A stretch of DNA of 64,000 nucleotides from Sphingomonas sp. DG1-23 (GCF_030730875.1 NZ_JAVAMA010000005.1:186001-250000), one strand, 5' to 3'; shown: positions 29,549 to 38,633, counted from the first letter of the stretch. Numbers and translations: made by a program. The notes: generated by a model not told the origin, from the sequence alone.

Positions 29549-29708
29549 TTGCCGCGCCTGGCGGATCTGGTCGGCCCCCCAGAGGCTGTATCCGAACGGG
29601 TCGCGCCGCGATCGGCTCGCGCCCGAAGGCGCTCCAGTCATGCGCGAACCGCATCGGTAGTTTATGCAGAGTCGACAAAGGACGACCGACTATTGAACAG
29701 AGGCAGGC

Positions 29709-30827
29709 ATGATCCCCGATTTCACCGAGAACGGATACCTGCCAGCGGGCAACTACAAGGCCAAAGCCACCGATTTTATAGCGCGATTCACCGATTACCA
29801 AGGGCGCCGACACTTTTCCGACCTGCTTCTTGGACTAATCGACTATGCCCGCGCCGCGCATGCGAGTGCGATACTCTTCGGCGGTTCGTTCATCACCAAT
29901 AATCCCCGGCCAAATGACATCGATTGCGTCATTTTGTTCGGGAAAGCGGACATGATCCCGACGGTCCGCCCTACCCTCATTCAGGGTGGCGGCTCGGTGG
30001 ACATCTATTTCGCGTCCGCCGACAACCCCGACATCGTATCAAGCTTCCGGAAGCTTTTCTCGACTTCGAAGAGCGGAGAGAATGTCGGCACCATCGAGAT
30101 CGAGCTGAGCGGCGCGACTTCTTTCGAGATGTTTTCGGAGGCGAGCGCAGAGATGCTTGCGCTCGCAATGCACTTCTACGGGCATCGACACGCGGTCCAC
30201 ACCCCTCAACCTCGCAAAGTCCTGATCCCGATCCATGGGATCCTTACGCATGCCGAATGGTATACCGATGTTTCTCTGCTGGGCAGCTTGAGCGGCTGGG
30301 TCGTCGCTCCGTTTCTGTATGGCTTCCAGCAGCCTACGGTATTCCTCGATGTCAAAAAGCGCAGGCAGATAGTCACGTTGTTCCGCGATCATCTGATCGA
30401 CGTCTGCCAGTTGTGCGAAACCAGCTCCGTCTCCGTAATCGCGCATTCTTTCGGCACCTATGTCGCCATGAACTATATTCTGGGCTTCGATGACCCCCCG
30501 ACCAGATTTGACACGCTCATCCTGACGGGCGCGATCATCGACGAAAATCTGGAACTTGAAAGGCTCAACGGCAAAATTGGCCACATGCTCAACGAAATTG
30601 CACCCAACGATGAGTGGGTGGATTTGGCAAAGCGGGCGAATTTTTCTCGAGACGAACTGTTCGGCAGAGCCGGGACCGTGGGTTTCAGCCAATCCAGCGA
30701 GCGCCTCATCCAGCACCGATCGGAAATATTCTCGCATACCAACGTGATCAAGCGCGACATCATAAAGTCACGTTGGTTACCGACGCTTGAAGCGAATCTG
30801 GGGTCGGTCGACCGTGATCGTCGATGA
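29709..30827 (+). CDS. Nucleotidyltransferase-alpha/beta-hydrolase fusion protein
   Basis: The 372-residue protein has two parts. Residues about 50-85 carry GGSFITNNPRPNDIDCVILF, the GS...DxD motif of nucleotidyltransferases. From about 165 it becomes an alpha/beta hydrolase: LIPIHGILTHAEWY (oxyanion-loop HG), then SVSVIAHSFGTYVAMNYIL, whose AHSFG holds the nucleophile serine, and LILTGAI. Base composition and codon use differ from gyrB upstream, so transfer is likely. AGAGG precedes ATG 29709. It appears to be a single-gene unit. Function is unknown; a defence or toxin role is one hypothesis. The fusion is read directly from one uninterrupted frame. Confidence 0.78.
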   Translation: MIPDFTENGYLPAGNYKAKATDFIARFTDYQGRRHFSDLLLGLIDYARAAHASAILFGGSFITNNPRPNDIDCVILFGKADMIPTVRPTLIQGGGSVDIYFASADNPDIVSSFRKLFSTSKSGENVGTIEIELSGATSFEMFSEASAEMLALAMHFYGHRHAVHTPQPRKVLIPIHGILTHAEWYTDVSLLGSLSGWVVAPFLYGFQQPTVFLDVKKRRQIVTLFRDHLIDVCQLCETSSVSVIAHSFGTYVAMNYILGFDDPPTRFDTLILTGAIIDENLELERLNGKIGHMLNEIAPNDEWVDLAKRANFSRDELFGRAGTVGFSQSSERLIQHRSEIFSHTNVIKRDIIKSRWLPTLEANLGSVDRDRR

Positions 30828-30919
30828 TCGACCTCGAGGTCCATCGAGCAGGTGCCGGGTCGGACTCCGCCCGTGCTCGACGAGGCAGCGGAACCTTCGC
30901 CGCCGGCGCGGGCCGGCTG

Positions 30920-31207
30920 TCAGCAATGCCGGTCGGGACCTCGCGGCGCGTACAGGTTGAGCGCCAGAAACACGATGCCGGCCCCCAGCATCAGCACGCC
31001 GGCCCATAATATCGGGCCGAACACCGCGCCGCTCGCCAGCACGGCAAACGGAAAGGCCGCGGCGACCAGCAGCCACCCGGCGATCCGCATCTGCCGCCGC
31101 AATCCCGGATCGGGGCGTCGGCCGAAGCGGCGCTGGTGATGTTCGTCGGTGGCGAGCCCGAACGACAGGAAGGCAGCGACCGCGCAGAGCAAGGAAAGCA
31201 GGCTCAT
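30920..31207 (-). CDS. DUF3325-type small membrane protein (iron-uptake operon)
   Basis: This 95-residue protein has an N-terminal helix (MSLLSLLCAVAAFLSFGLA) and two further hydrophobic helices. It matches the small DUF3325 proteins commonly found behind PepSY genes. ATG 31207 overlaps the PepSY stop by four bases. It is the last gene of a four-gene operon. Role in iron uptake is inferred from position. Confidence 0.78.
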   Translation of the reverse strand: MSLLSLLCAVAAFLSFGLATDEHHQRRFGRRPDPGLRRQMRIAGWLLVAAAFPFAVLASGAVFGPILWAGVLMLGAGIVFLALNLYAPRGPDRHC

Positions 31208-32790
31208 TCCGCGGGCTCCAGCACGGCGGGCGAAGGTGCCGACGTCCGGCCGCGCGGCTTGCGTTGGACCGGCCGATGCCGTGCGACCCGCGACGCCGTC
31301 GCGACGAACGCGATGCCGAAGACGAACATCGCGGCGTCGGTCCCCGCCAGCAGCCAGTCCCCCTGCGCGATCGTCGCGACAATGCCCCGCGGGGTGGCGA
31401 CGAGATTGTAGAAGGGCAGCGCCGCCAACAGGATTCCGGTGGTGCCGAGCAGGATCGTCCACGCGATTTGCGGCCGCCGGACCAGCGCGAGGAGCAAGGC
31501 CGCCAGCCAGGCGAGGAACAGGATATGGGCCTCCCAATCCCCGCGCCCCTTCATCGCCACCGGGAGCAGCCGATTGGCCCAGAACATCGCGGCGATCCCG
31601 AGCGGGAAGCCGGCGATCACTGCGACATTGAGCCGCTCGACCAGGCGGAAGCCGAAATGGGGTCTCGCGGGATCGGGCAATTTCTCGCGCCTTTTCACCG
31701 TCCACAGCACCAGCCCGCTCGCCACCATCACGCTGCCGGCGACGCCGCACAGGAAATAGAGCCAGCGCAGGCCATAATCGGCGAAGCGCCCGGCGTGCAG
31801 CCCCACCATTGCACCCGCAGTCTCCGCCGCACCGCCCGGCGCTGGCGACTGCCAGATCAATTTGCCGGTCGCGCCTTCATAGGTCAGGCTCGGCGTGCGC
31901 GCGGAAAGCATCGAGGAGGGTGCGCGGCTGATCTTCACGCGCGCCGCCGCGTCGCCTGGCATGCGCACGTCGATGAAGCCCACCGGCGCACCCAGCCGGC
32001 GCTCGGCATCCTGCACGATGCTGGCCAACGGGACGAGCGGCACGCGTTGCCCCGATCGCTCGACTTCGGGCGCTTCGGGAAACAAGGTCTCGAACATCTT
32101 GGCATCGTCGCTGTAATTGGCGACCACCGCCCACGGCATCAGCATCGCCATCAGCGTGACCAGCCCGGTATAGGTAATCATCAGATGGAAAGGCAGCGCG
32201 AGCACCGCAGTGGCGTTGTGCCCGTCGAGCCAGCTGCGCTGCCCCCTGGCGCGGCGCAGCGTGAAGAAGTCCTTGAAGATCTTCTTGTGGGTGACGATCC
32301 CGCTCAGGATCGCGACCAGCATCATCATCGTCGCGAGCCCGACCAGCCAGCGCGCCCAGAGCACCGGCATGTAGTAAAGGTCGAAATGGAAGCGATAGAA
32401 GAACTCGCCGCCGCGCGTCTCGCGCGCCGTGGCCGGTTCGCCATCGGCGCCGATCAGCGCCTGGTTGTTGCGCCGTCCGCGCCGCCGCGGCGGCTCGCCC
32501 TTCTTCGGCTCGGGCTGCCAGAAGAGTTGCGCGCCGGGGCTGCGTGCGCTCGGCATCGAGATCAGCCAGCTCTTCGCGTCGGGCGCCTTCCTGTCGAGGA
32601 AGCGCTGCGCCCCGGCCAGCACCTGCATCGGCGCCTCGACCCGGGCGAGCTCGGGCCGCATCCAGCGGTTGAGCCCCTCACGCCAGAACGCCATCGTCCC
32701 GGCGACGAATATCGCGAACAGCAGCCAGCCGAGCAGCAGCCCCGACCAGGTGTGGAGGAACGCCTGCGATTGGCGAAAACCCTTGTTCAT
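31204..32790 (-). CDS. PepSY-associated transmembrane protein (ferric reductase-like)
   Basis: The 528-residue membrane protein starts MNKGFRQSQAFLHTWSGLLLGW and has four or five widely spaced hydrophobic helices with a large periplasmic part. Histidine-bearing helices (AVLALPFHLMITYTGLV, MVGLHAGRFADYGLRWLYFL) fit haem-binding PepSY proteins that help reduce ferric siderophores. A basic RRRGRRNN segment lies near residue 130. ATG 32790 overlaps the upstream stop by four bases. Confidence 0.87.
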   Translation of the reverse strand: MNKGFRQSQAFLHTWSGLLLGWLLFAIFVAGTMAFWREGLNRWMRPELARVEAPMQVLAGAQRFLDRKAPDAKSWLISMPSARSPGAQLFWQPEPKKGEPPRRRGRRNNQALIGADGEPATARETRGGEFFYRFHFDLYYMPVLWARWLVGLATMMMLVAILSGIVTHKKIFKDFFTLRRARGQRSWLDGHNATAVLALPFHLMITYTGLVTLMAMLMPWAVVANYSDDAKMFETLFPEAPEVERSGQRVPLVPLASIVQDAERRLGAPVGFIDVRMPGDAAARVKISRAPSSMLSARTPSLTYEGATGKLIWQSPAPGGAAETAGAMVGLHAGRFADYGLRWLYFLCGVAGSVMVASGLVLWTVKRREKLPDPARPHFGFRLVERLNVAVIAGFPLGIAAMFWANRLLPVAMKGRGDWEAHILFLAWLAALLLALVRRPQIAWTILLGTTGILLAALPFYNLVATPRGIVATIAQGDWLLAGTDAAMFVFGIAFVATASRVARHRPVQRKPRGRTSAPSPAVLEPAE

Positions 32791-33101
32791 AGCCGCCCCG
32801 TCGCTCCGATCGACGCCCATGCGATCGCCCCCGCGACCGCGCCGAGCACTGCCAGCGTCCACACCGCCCGCCAGCCGCTGCGCGCGGCGAACGCCCACAT
32901 CGCCGCCACCGCGCAGATCACGAACGCCACCAAGGTCGCGATGATCGTCGCCTCCGAGCGCGCGCCGGGGATCACCCGCGCGAGCGCCATCGCCCACAGG
33001 CTCGCCACGCCATAGCCCAGAGGGATCGCGGCGAGCACGCGCAGCACCAGGTCGCCGCGCTTTGCCCAGGGATTGCCGGAGAGGCGACCGGCGTCGCTCA
33101 T
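32787..33101 (-). CDS. DUF3649-type small membrane protein
   Basis: This 104-residue protein has three hydrophobic helices (VLRVLAAIPLGYGVASLW, ATLVAFVICAVAAMWAF, TLAVLGAVAGAIAWASI). Such proteins occur between TonB receptors and PepSY genes. ATG 33101 overlaps the receptor stop by four bases and its own stop overlaps the PepSY start. Its exact role is unknown. Confidence 0.78.
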   Translation of the reverse strand: MSDAGRLSGNPWAKRGDLVLRVLAAIPLGYGVASLWAMALARVIPGARSEATIIATLVAFVICAVAAMWAFAARSGWRAVWTLAVLGAVAGAIAWASIGATGRL

Positions 33102-35395
33102 TCGAAGGTGAGCCGGATCGTGCCGAACACGCTGCGCGGCGTGCCGTAATAATTGCCGCGCCCGGTTGCCGAGATGCGCGAATAATAAGTGCGGTCGAGC
33201 AGGTTGTTGGCGTTGACCGAGAGCGCGATCCGCTCGCTCACTTTATAGCCCGCGCGCAGATCGACCACGGCATAGCTGCCCTGGCGCACGATCGTCGAGA
33301 TCACGCGCTGGCCGTTCACCGGATTGATGTAGGACGGGTTGCCGCCATAGGTCGCGTCGAACCAGGTGATGCCGCCGCCGAGGCTGAACCCGCGCAGCGC
33401 GCCGTCGACCGGCGCATAGTTGGTGAACAGCTTCACCATATGCTCGGGGATGATCGGCGTGAGCGGGATGCCCTCGAACGCAGTGTTGGCGTCCTCCAGA
33501 TATTTGGTCTTGGTATAGCTGTAGCCGCCGTTGATGCGCCAGCCCGGCAGGATCTCGCCGCCGATCTCCGCTTCGATGCCGCGCGCGCGGACCTTGCCGA
33601 CCTGCAGATAGACGGTGGCGTCGTCGGGGTCGTTGAACAGGCGATTGGTCTGCTCGATCTGATAGGCGGCGAGCGAGAGCAAAAGCCTGTCGTTCATCAG
33701 CGACAATTTGGTGCCGCCCTCGAACTGCGCACCGACCAGCGGCAGCACGTCCGAGCCGTCGGGCTTGCGACGGCCGCTGGGCGCCGCCTGCGGCGAGAAG
33801 CTGTCGGCATAGCTGGCATAGAAATTGAGGTTGTCGGTCGCGTCCCAGACGATGCCGGCATAGGGGGTGAACCGGCCCTCGATCCCCTGCCGGGTGCGGT
33901 TGCCGCGGGTCGGCAGCAGCACCTGGTTGCTGCTCTCCCACCAGGCCAGGCGGCCACCGCCGGTGATCGTCAGCCCCGCGACCGGCGACAGGCGGAGCTG
34001 ACCGTACAGGCCATATTGCTCGACCACCGTATTGGTCGCGCCATAGACCTGGAGCACGCAATTGACGGGCGCAGGCACGATCGGCGTGCTGGTCGCCGGG
34101 CACGTCGCCCCGCTTCCTTGCACCGGGTAATAAGGCAGCGGCCCATAGGGGTTGAGCGGCGGCTCGGTCGGCGACACCGGATCGAACACGTTGATCCGCG
34201 CATAATTGGACAGGCGGGTATAATAGCTGTCGTAATCCTGCGCCTGATAATCGGCGCCGAGGATCAGCGTCTGGTCGCGGCCGAACAATGGGAAGCTGCC
34301 GATGCCGTTGAAGTCGAATGCAGTGGTCTTGGCGAAGCTGTCGCCGCGATAGGCGATGTGATTGGTCAGGCCGTTATTGGGTGCGCCGGTGGCCGGCGGG
34401 TTCGCCGGCGTGGTGATCGCCTGGCTGCCGATATAGCTGTAGACGTCGATCCGCTCGACATCGCTGTAGAGGCCGCTGGCGCGCAGCGTCCAACGATCGC
34501 TGATCCGGTGCGTCAGATCGGCATAAGCGGTCCAGCTGTCCGAGCGGAAGCGATTCCAGTCGGCGCCGAGATAAGTCGAGCGGTCGACATCGAGCAGCCG
34601 CCCCTCTCCGCCGCTGGTCGTTCCGGCATAGCCGGGCAGGCCCGACTGGATCGCGGGCTCGTAACGATCATAATTGCCGCCGACGGTGAAAGTCGTGTCG
34701 GGACCGAGCTCGACCGACAGCGTGCCGAAGCCGGCGAGGCGGAAGCGGTGCGCGGTGTCGAAGAACTGGTCCTGATCCTGCACCATCGCGCCGGCGCGGA
34801 CGGCGACCCCGCCGCCGAGCGGCGCCGAGACGTCGAGTTCGCCGCGGAAATTGTTCCAGCTGCCATAGCCCGCCGATGCCTGCAGCCTGAAGCCGTCGAG
34901 CGGGCGCTTGCGCACCAGATTGATGCTGCCCGCCGGATTGCCCGATCCGCTGAACAGCCCGGCCGGGCCGCGCAGCACTTCGAGCCGGTCGTAGAAGAAC
35001 AGGTCGGGCACGACCGAGGGGAAGTTGAAGGCGAGCGTCGAGACGCCGTCGACCAGATAATTGTTGATCGCGAAGCCGCGCGACATGAACGAGGGGTCTT
35101 CGCTGCCGACCCCGGTCACGGTGATGCCGTTGGCGGCGGTGAGCGCGTCCTCGAGCGACAACAGGTTCTGCGCCTCGATCTGCGCGCGATCGATCACCGT
35201 GATCGTGTTGGGAACGTCCTTGAGCGGCGTGACGGTCTTGCCGACTTCCTGGCCATAGCTCTTGCCGACGACGAGAATTTCCTCGGCGCGCTGCGCCGTA
35301 ACATCAGGATCGGCTGCGGGATCTTCCTTTGCGCAAGCGGGAAAGGCCACGCCGATCACCGCGACACTGGCAAGCAAGACATTCACGATACGCAA
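33098..35395 (-). CDS. TonB-dependent siderophore receptor
   Basis: The 765-residue outer-membrane receptor has a signal peptide (RIVNVLLASVAVIGVAFPAC), TonB box region EEILVVG, and plug signatures VPNTITVIDRAQI, GFAINNYLVDGV and LEVLRGPAGLFSGSGNPAGSI. The barrel ends GTIRLTFE. It imports a ferric chelate with TonB-ExbBD. I chose TTG 35395 because AAAAGGGG lies eight bases upstream and it yields a complete signal peptide; the frame runs 23 codons further to another TTG. It heads a four-gene operon with ATGA overlaps. Confidence 0.94.
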   Translation of the reverse strand: MRIVNVLLASVAVIGVAFPACAKEDPAADPDVTAQRAEEILVVGKSYGQEVGKTVTPLKDVPNTITVIDRAQIEAQNLLSLEDALTAANGITVTGVGSEDPSFMSRGFAINNYLVDGVSTLAFNFPSVVPDLFFYDRLEVLRGPAGLFSGSGNPAGSINLVRKRPLDGFRLQASAGYGSWNNFRGELDVSAPLGGGVAVRAGAMVQDQDQFFDTAHRFRLAGFGTLSVELGPDTTFTVGGNYDRYEPAIQSGLPGYAGTTSGGEGRLLDVDRSTYLGADWNRFRSDSWTAYADLTHRISDRWTLRASGLYSDVERIDVYSYIGSQAITTPANPPATGAPNNGLTNHIAYRGDSFAKTTAFDFNGIGSFPLFGRDQTLILGADYQAQDYDSYYTRLSNYARINVFDPVSPTEPPLNPYGPLPYYPVQGSGATCPATSTPIVPAPVNCVLQVYGATNTVVEQYGLYGQLRLSPVAGLTITGGGRLAWWESSNQVLLPTRGNRTRQGIEGRFTPYAGIVWDATDNLNFYASYADSFSPQAAPSGRRKPDGSDVLPLVGAQFEGGTKLSLMNDRLLLSLAAYQIEQTNRLFNDPDDATVYLQVGKVRARGIEAEIGGEILPGWRINGGYSYTKTKYLEDANTAFEGIPLTPIIPEHMVKLFTNYAPVDGALRGFSLGGGITWFDATYGGNPSYINPVNGQRVISTIVRQGSYAVVDLRAGYKVSERIALSVNANNLLDRTYYSRISATGRGNYYGTPRSVFGTIRLTFE

Positions 35396-35447
35396 CGCAG
35401 CGACCCCTTTTCTATTGATTCGCTGCGGCGCAATAGCGTTGATGTTT

Positions 35448-35465
35448 TTGCGAGTCACTATCAAT
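35448..35465 (-). promoter_or_regulatory. Fur-box-like sequence upstream of the TonB receptor
   Basis: TTGCGAGTCACTATCAAT resembles the common Fur site TTGCGAATGATTATCATT. It lies about 55 bp upstream of the chosen receptor start, consistent with iron-repressed transcription of the operon. Confidence 0.5.
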
Positions 35466-35508
35466 AACGCATCCGAGAATGCGCAGATGTGAGGGTTGCG
35501 TTAGCCGC

Positions 35509-36525
35509 CTATCGCAGCTCCATCACATGCTCACCGCCGGACTGCTGGACGAAGACCGGCCGGCGCCCGAGGAAGCGACCGATGATGTCGGCCGCGGTCA
35601 GGCTGTGCTGGCTCGGTTTCACCGTGGTGAAGCGACCTCCTCCCGCGAGTGCGAAGGGCAGCAGCAACTGGTCCGCCAGATAGGGTCCGGCGAACGCATC
35701 CGAAGCGAGGAACCCGGCCATGCGTTGGGCCGCGGTTTTCGCCAGCGATTCCGCCGAAAGCCCCAGCCTGCCGAAGCCAGTGACGATCTCGGTCGCGTGC
35801 TCGAACTCGGCCTCGAGCAACAGCGCGTTGCCCGGCCCCTGTTCCTCGGGAAGCTGGCGCACCGAAAACGCCGCTTCCGGCCAATCGGGCAGGAGCTGCC
35901 GTGCGGTCTTCAGTTCGCGCTCGGCGATGTCGAACGGCAGCCCGGCGAACAAGGCCGTCGCCGAAACCGACCGAAGCGCGCCGCGATCGAGGCAGTCGAT
36001 CGGCTCCAGCTTGCCCGGCACCACATCCACTTCGATCCGCCCGCCGCCGCGCGGGTAGAAGCCGTGGCGCACCAGCCGCAGCTCGATCCCGGCCCCCATG
36101 CGCCGGAGCACCGGCACGAATGCCTTCGCGATGAAATCGAACGGCGGCGCCAGCATGTTATGGGTGCCGCCCTCGAGCACGAGACGCGACGGGCCGCCGG
36201 CGAGCAGCAACGGCATCAGCACGGTCTGAAAGACCAGTCCGGTGCTGCCCGCGGTCCCGACCGCGAAATGATAGTCGCCCGGCACGACGCGTCCCGGCGT
36301 GAAGGCGATTTCGGACGAGCCGACCGACACGCCTTCGCAGGTTGCACCGCCGATCCTGCACGCCGCCTCGATCGCGGTGACGTGCTGGCGCATCAGCCCC
36401 GGCTTTTCGCGCTTGCCGCGCACATTGGTGATCCGAAAGGGCTTTCCGGTGACCAGCGACAGCGCGCAGGCATTGCGCACCACCTGCCCGCCGCCCTCGC
36501 CTTCCGATCCATCGATGATGATCAT
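35509..36525 (-). CDS. rtcA: RNA 3'-terminal phosphate cyclase RtcA
   Basis: The 338-residue protein starts MIIIDGSEGEGGGQVVRNAC, the hallmark of the family, and has RHGFYPRGGGRIEV and a C-terminal PSQHSLTAADII. RtcA converts RNA 3'-phosphate ends to 2',3'-cyclic phosphate with ATP, through an enzyme-AMP intermediate on histidine. ATG 36525 overlaps the stop of the nucleotidyltransferase gene by four bases. It is the third gene of the rtcB operon. Confidence 0.95.
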   Translation of the reverse strand: MIIIDGSEGEGGGQVVRNACALSLVTGKPFRITNVRGKREKPGLMRQHVTAIEAACRIGGATCEGVSVGSSEIAFTPGRVVPGDYHFAVGTAGSTGLVFQTVLMPLLLAGGPSRLVLEGGTHNMLAPPFDFIAKAFVPVLRRMGAGIELRLVRHGFYPRGGGRIEVDVVPGKLEPIDCLDRGALRSVSATALFAGLPFDIAERELKTARQLLPDWPEAAFSVRQLPEEQGPGNALLLEAEFEHATEIVTGFGRLGLSAESLAKTAAQRMAGFLASDAFAGPYLADQLLLPFALAGGGRFTTVKPSQHSLTAADIIGRFLGRRPVFVQQSGGEHVMELR

Positions 36526-37370
36526 GAATTCACCAGTTCCACAAAGAGTTCGCTCGCCAGAGCTTCGGCATCGGCGCGCATCGGCGCCGCCTGCAATTCG
36601 GTCACCCGCGCCAGTTCCTCGGCGATGAACCGATCGATTTCGGGCACGCGCGTTCCGTTCGACCTTTCGTTCGTCCGGCTTTTCGCCTCGACCAGTTCGG
36701 CGATCCGATCGGCGAGCGAAGCCGGCAGATCGGTCACCGCCACCAAAGCCTGCAGGTTCATCGGCGGCCGCACCGTCGGCGCGAGCCGCAATGCCCGCAC
36801 CGCCAGCGCGGGCCGCAGCGCGTAGAAATATTTCTTCACCGGCACCTCGCCGGAGCGATCGAGCCAGCGGTTCGACTGCGATCGCCCGAGATTGGCATAA
36901 TGATGCGCCAGCGCGCGCGGATCGAGCAATGCGTCCGCGAGCGTCGCCAGCCGGCCGATGAAGCGATCGTCGGGCCGATAGCGGATCGGCGACTGCATCC
37001 ACTCGCTGACCACGGCATTGGATTTGAGCAGAAGGCCGAGCGTCTTGCGTACGTCCCAGCCGTTGAGATCGATCTCGTCGACGATCGGATGCTCGATCAC
37101 GTCGCGGCCGGGCACCAGCGACAGATACCAGTCGCGAGGCCGCACATAGACGAAGCGCACGTCATAATCGCTGTCCGGCGACGGAAAGCCCCATGCCCGC
37201 GAGCCGGACTCGACCGCCATCAACAGGCGTACGCCCGTCGCTTCGACCGCGTCGAGCCGTTGCTCGATCTCGCGCCGGACGGCGGGATCGATGGGATCGA
37301 TGGGATCGATGGGATCGATGGGATCGATGGGATCGATGGGATCGATGGGATCGTGAACCTGTACAGTCAT
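36522..37370 (-). CDS. Nucleotidyltransferase (YcgL-like) within the rtc operon
   Basis: The 282-residue protein has LMAVESGSRAWGFPSPDSDYDVRFVYV (about residues 50-76), the GS...DxD nucleotidyltransferase motif. It belongs with stand-alone putative nucleotidyltransferases. Its first 30 residues contain seven Asp-Pro-Ile triplets encoded by a perfect 9-bp tandem repeat. It lies 39 bp behind rtcB and overlaps rtcA by four bases, so it is part of the RNA-repair operon. Its substrate is unknown; tRNA or RNA ends are a natural guess. No clear ribosome-binding site precedes ATG 37370. Confidence 0.85.
   Translation of the reverse strand: MTVQVHDPIDPIDPIDPIDPIDPIDPIDPAVRREIEQRLDAVEATGVRLLMAVESGSRAWGFPSPDSDYDVRFVYVRPRDWYLSLVPGRDVIEHPIVDEIDLNGWDVRKTLGLLLKSNAVVSEWMQSPIRYRPDDRFIGRLATLADALLDPRALAHHYANLGRSQSNRWLDRSGEVPVKKYFYALRPALAVRALRLAPTVRPPMNLQALVAVTDLPASLADRIAELVEAKSRTNERSNGTRVPEIDRFIAEELARVTELQAAPMRADAEALASELFVELVNS
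37284..37353. repeat. 9-bp perfect tandem repeat inside the nucleotidyltransferase gene
   Basis: Seven exact copies of GGGATCGAT (37284-37346) and a partial eighth lie near the 5' end of the coding strand. Each codes for Asp-Pro-Ile on the minus strand. As the unit is divisible by three, changes in copy number would alter length but not frame. Confidence 0.9.
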
Positions 37371-37409
37371 GGGAAATACCAGAAAGGGGTGGCGGTGCGC
37401 GTCAAGGAC

Positions 37410-38633
37410 TCAGCCCTTGACGCACACCACCTGCTTCAGCGTGTGGACGATCTCGACCAGATCGGCCTGGGCGGCCATCACTGCCTCGATCGGCTTATAG
37501 GCCTTGGGCGTCTCGTCGATCACGCCCGCATCCTTGCGGCATTCGACGCCCGCCGTATCGGCGATGTGCTCGTCGAGCGTCACCAGCTTCTTCGCCGCGG
37601 TTCGCGACATCACCCGCCCCGCGCCATGGCTGCAGCTATCGAACGATTCCGGATTGCCCAGCCCGCGCACGATGAACGACTTCGCGCCCATCGAACCCGG
37701 GATGATGCCCATCACGCCCTTGGCGGCGCGCACCGCGCCCTTGCGGGTGACGAGGACATTCTCGCCGAAATGATTCTCGCGCTGGACGTAATTATGGTGG
37801 CAATTGACCGCCTCCATCTCCGCGTCGAACGGCTTGGCAATCTGGCCCCGCAGCGCGCGGATGACGTTGGTCATCATCATCCGCCGGTTGAGCGCCGCAA
37901 AGTCCTGCGCCCAGCCGACCGCCTCGACATAATCGTCGAAATGGTCGGTCCCTTCCGGGAAGTATGCCAGATCCTGATCGGGCAGATTGAGGTGCCATTT
38001 GCGCATGTCCTGCTTCGCCAGCTCGATGAAGAAGCTGCCGATCGCATTGCCGACGCCGCGCGATCCCGAATGGAGCATCACCCACACCCGCTGTTCTTCA
38101 TCGAGGCAAAGCTCGATGAAGTGGTTGCCGGTGCCCAGCGTGCCGAGATGCACGAGGTTGTTGGTGTTCTTCAGCCGCGGATATTTGTCGGCGATCCGCT
38201 GGAAGCGCGCGGCGAGCGTCGCCCACGCCTCGACGATCGCCGGCGGCGGGCTGCCCCACGAACCGGTGTCGCGCTTGCCGCGACCGACCGACCGGCCGTG
38301 CGGCACCGCCTGTTCGATCGCGCTGCGGATGTTCTCGAGATTGTCGGGCAGGTCGCTCGCCATCAGCGAGGTCCGCGCCGCCATCATCCCGCACCCGATA
38401 TCGACGCCGACCGCAGCAGGGATCACTGCACCCTTGGTCGGGATCACCGAGCCCACGGTCGCGCCGATGCCGACATGGACGTCGGGCATCGCCGCGACGT
38501 GCTTGAACACGAACGGCATCTGCGCCGCGCGCGCCAGCTGGGCACGCGCCTCGGCCTCGACCGGCACGCCGCGAGTCCACATCTTGATCGGCACGCCGCC
38601 CTCGACGTGCTGGTAATCGTACATTGCGGTCAT
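37410..38633 (-). CDS. rtcB: RNA-splicing ligase RtcB
   Basis: The 407-residue protein has the metal- and GMP-binding landmarks MPDVHVGIGATVGSVIPT, VGVDIGCGM, CHHNY, and SHGAGRVMSR. RtcB joins 2',3'-cyclic phosphate or 3'-phosphate ends to 5'-OH ends. I chose ATG 38633 with AAGGAGGT, a near-perfect ribosome-binding site; the frame runs further upstream without a signal. It is the first gene of the operon, controlled by a putative sigma-54 promoter and RtcR. Confidence 0.97.
   Translation of the reverse strand: MTAMYDYQHVEGGVPIKMWTRGVPVEAEARAQLARAAQMPFVFKHVAAMPDVHVGIGATVGSVIPTKGAVIPAAVGVDIGCGMMAARTSLMASDLPDNLENIRSAIEQAVPHGRSVGRGKRDTGSWGSPPPAIVEAWATLAARFQRIADKYPRLKNTNNLVHLGTLGTGNHFIELCLDEEQRVWVMLHSGSRGVGNAIGSFFIELAKQDMRKWHLNLPDQDLAYFPEGTDHFDDYVEAVGWAQDFAALNRRMMMTNVIRALRGQIAKPFDAEMEAVNCHHNYVQRENHFGENVLVTRKGAVRAAKGVMGIIPGSMGAKSFIVRGLGNPESFDSCSHGAGRVMSRTAAKKLVTLDEHIADTAGVECRKDAGVIDETPKAYKPIEAVMAAQADLVEIVHTLKQVVCVKG

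Noticed and set aside
30920..31750. Longer form of the DUF3325 gene
   Set aside because: The extra 180 codons lie antisense-frame inside the PepSY gene; the ATG at 31207 with the four-base overlap is a typical start.
37284..37353. CRISPR array
   Set aside because: Units are 9 bp with no spacers and lie inside a coding sequence; it is a simple tandem repeat.
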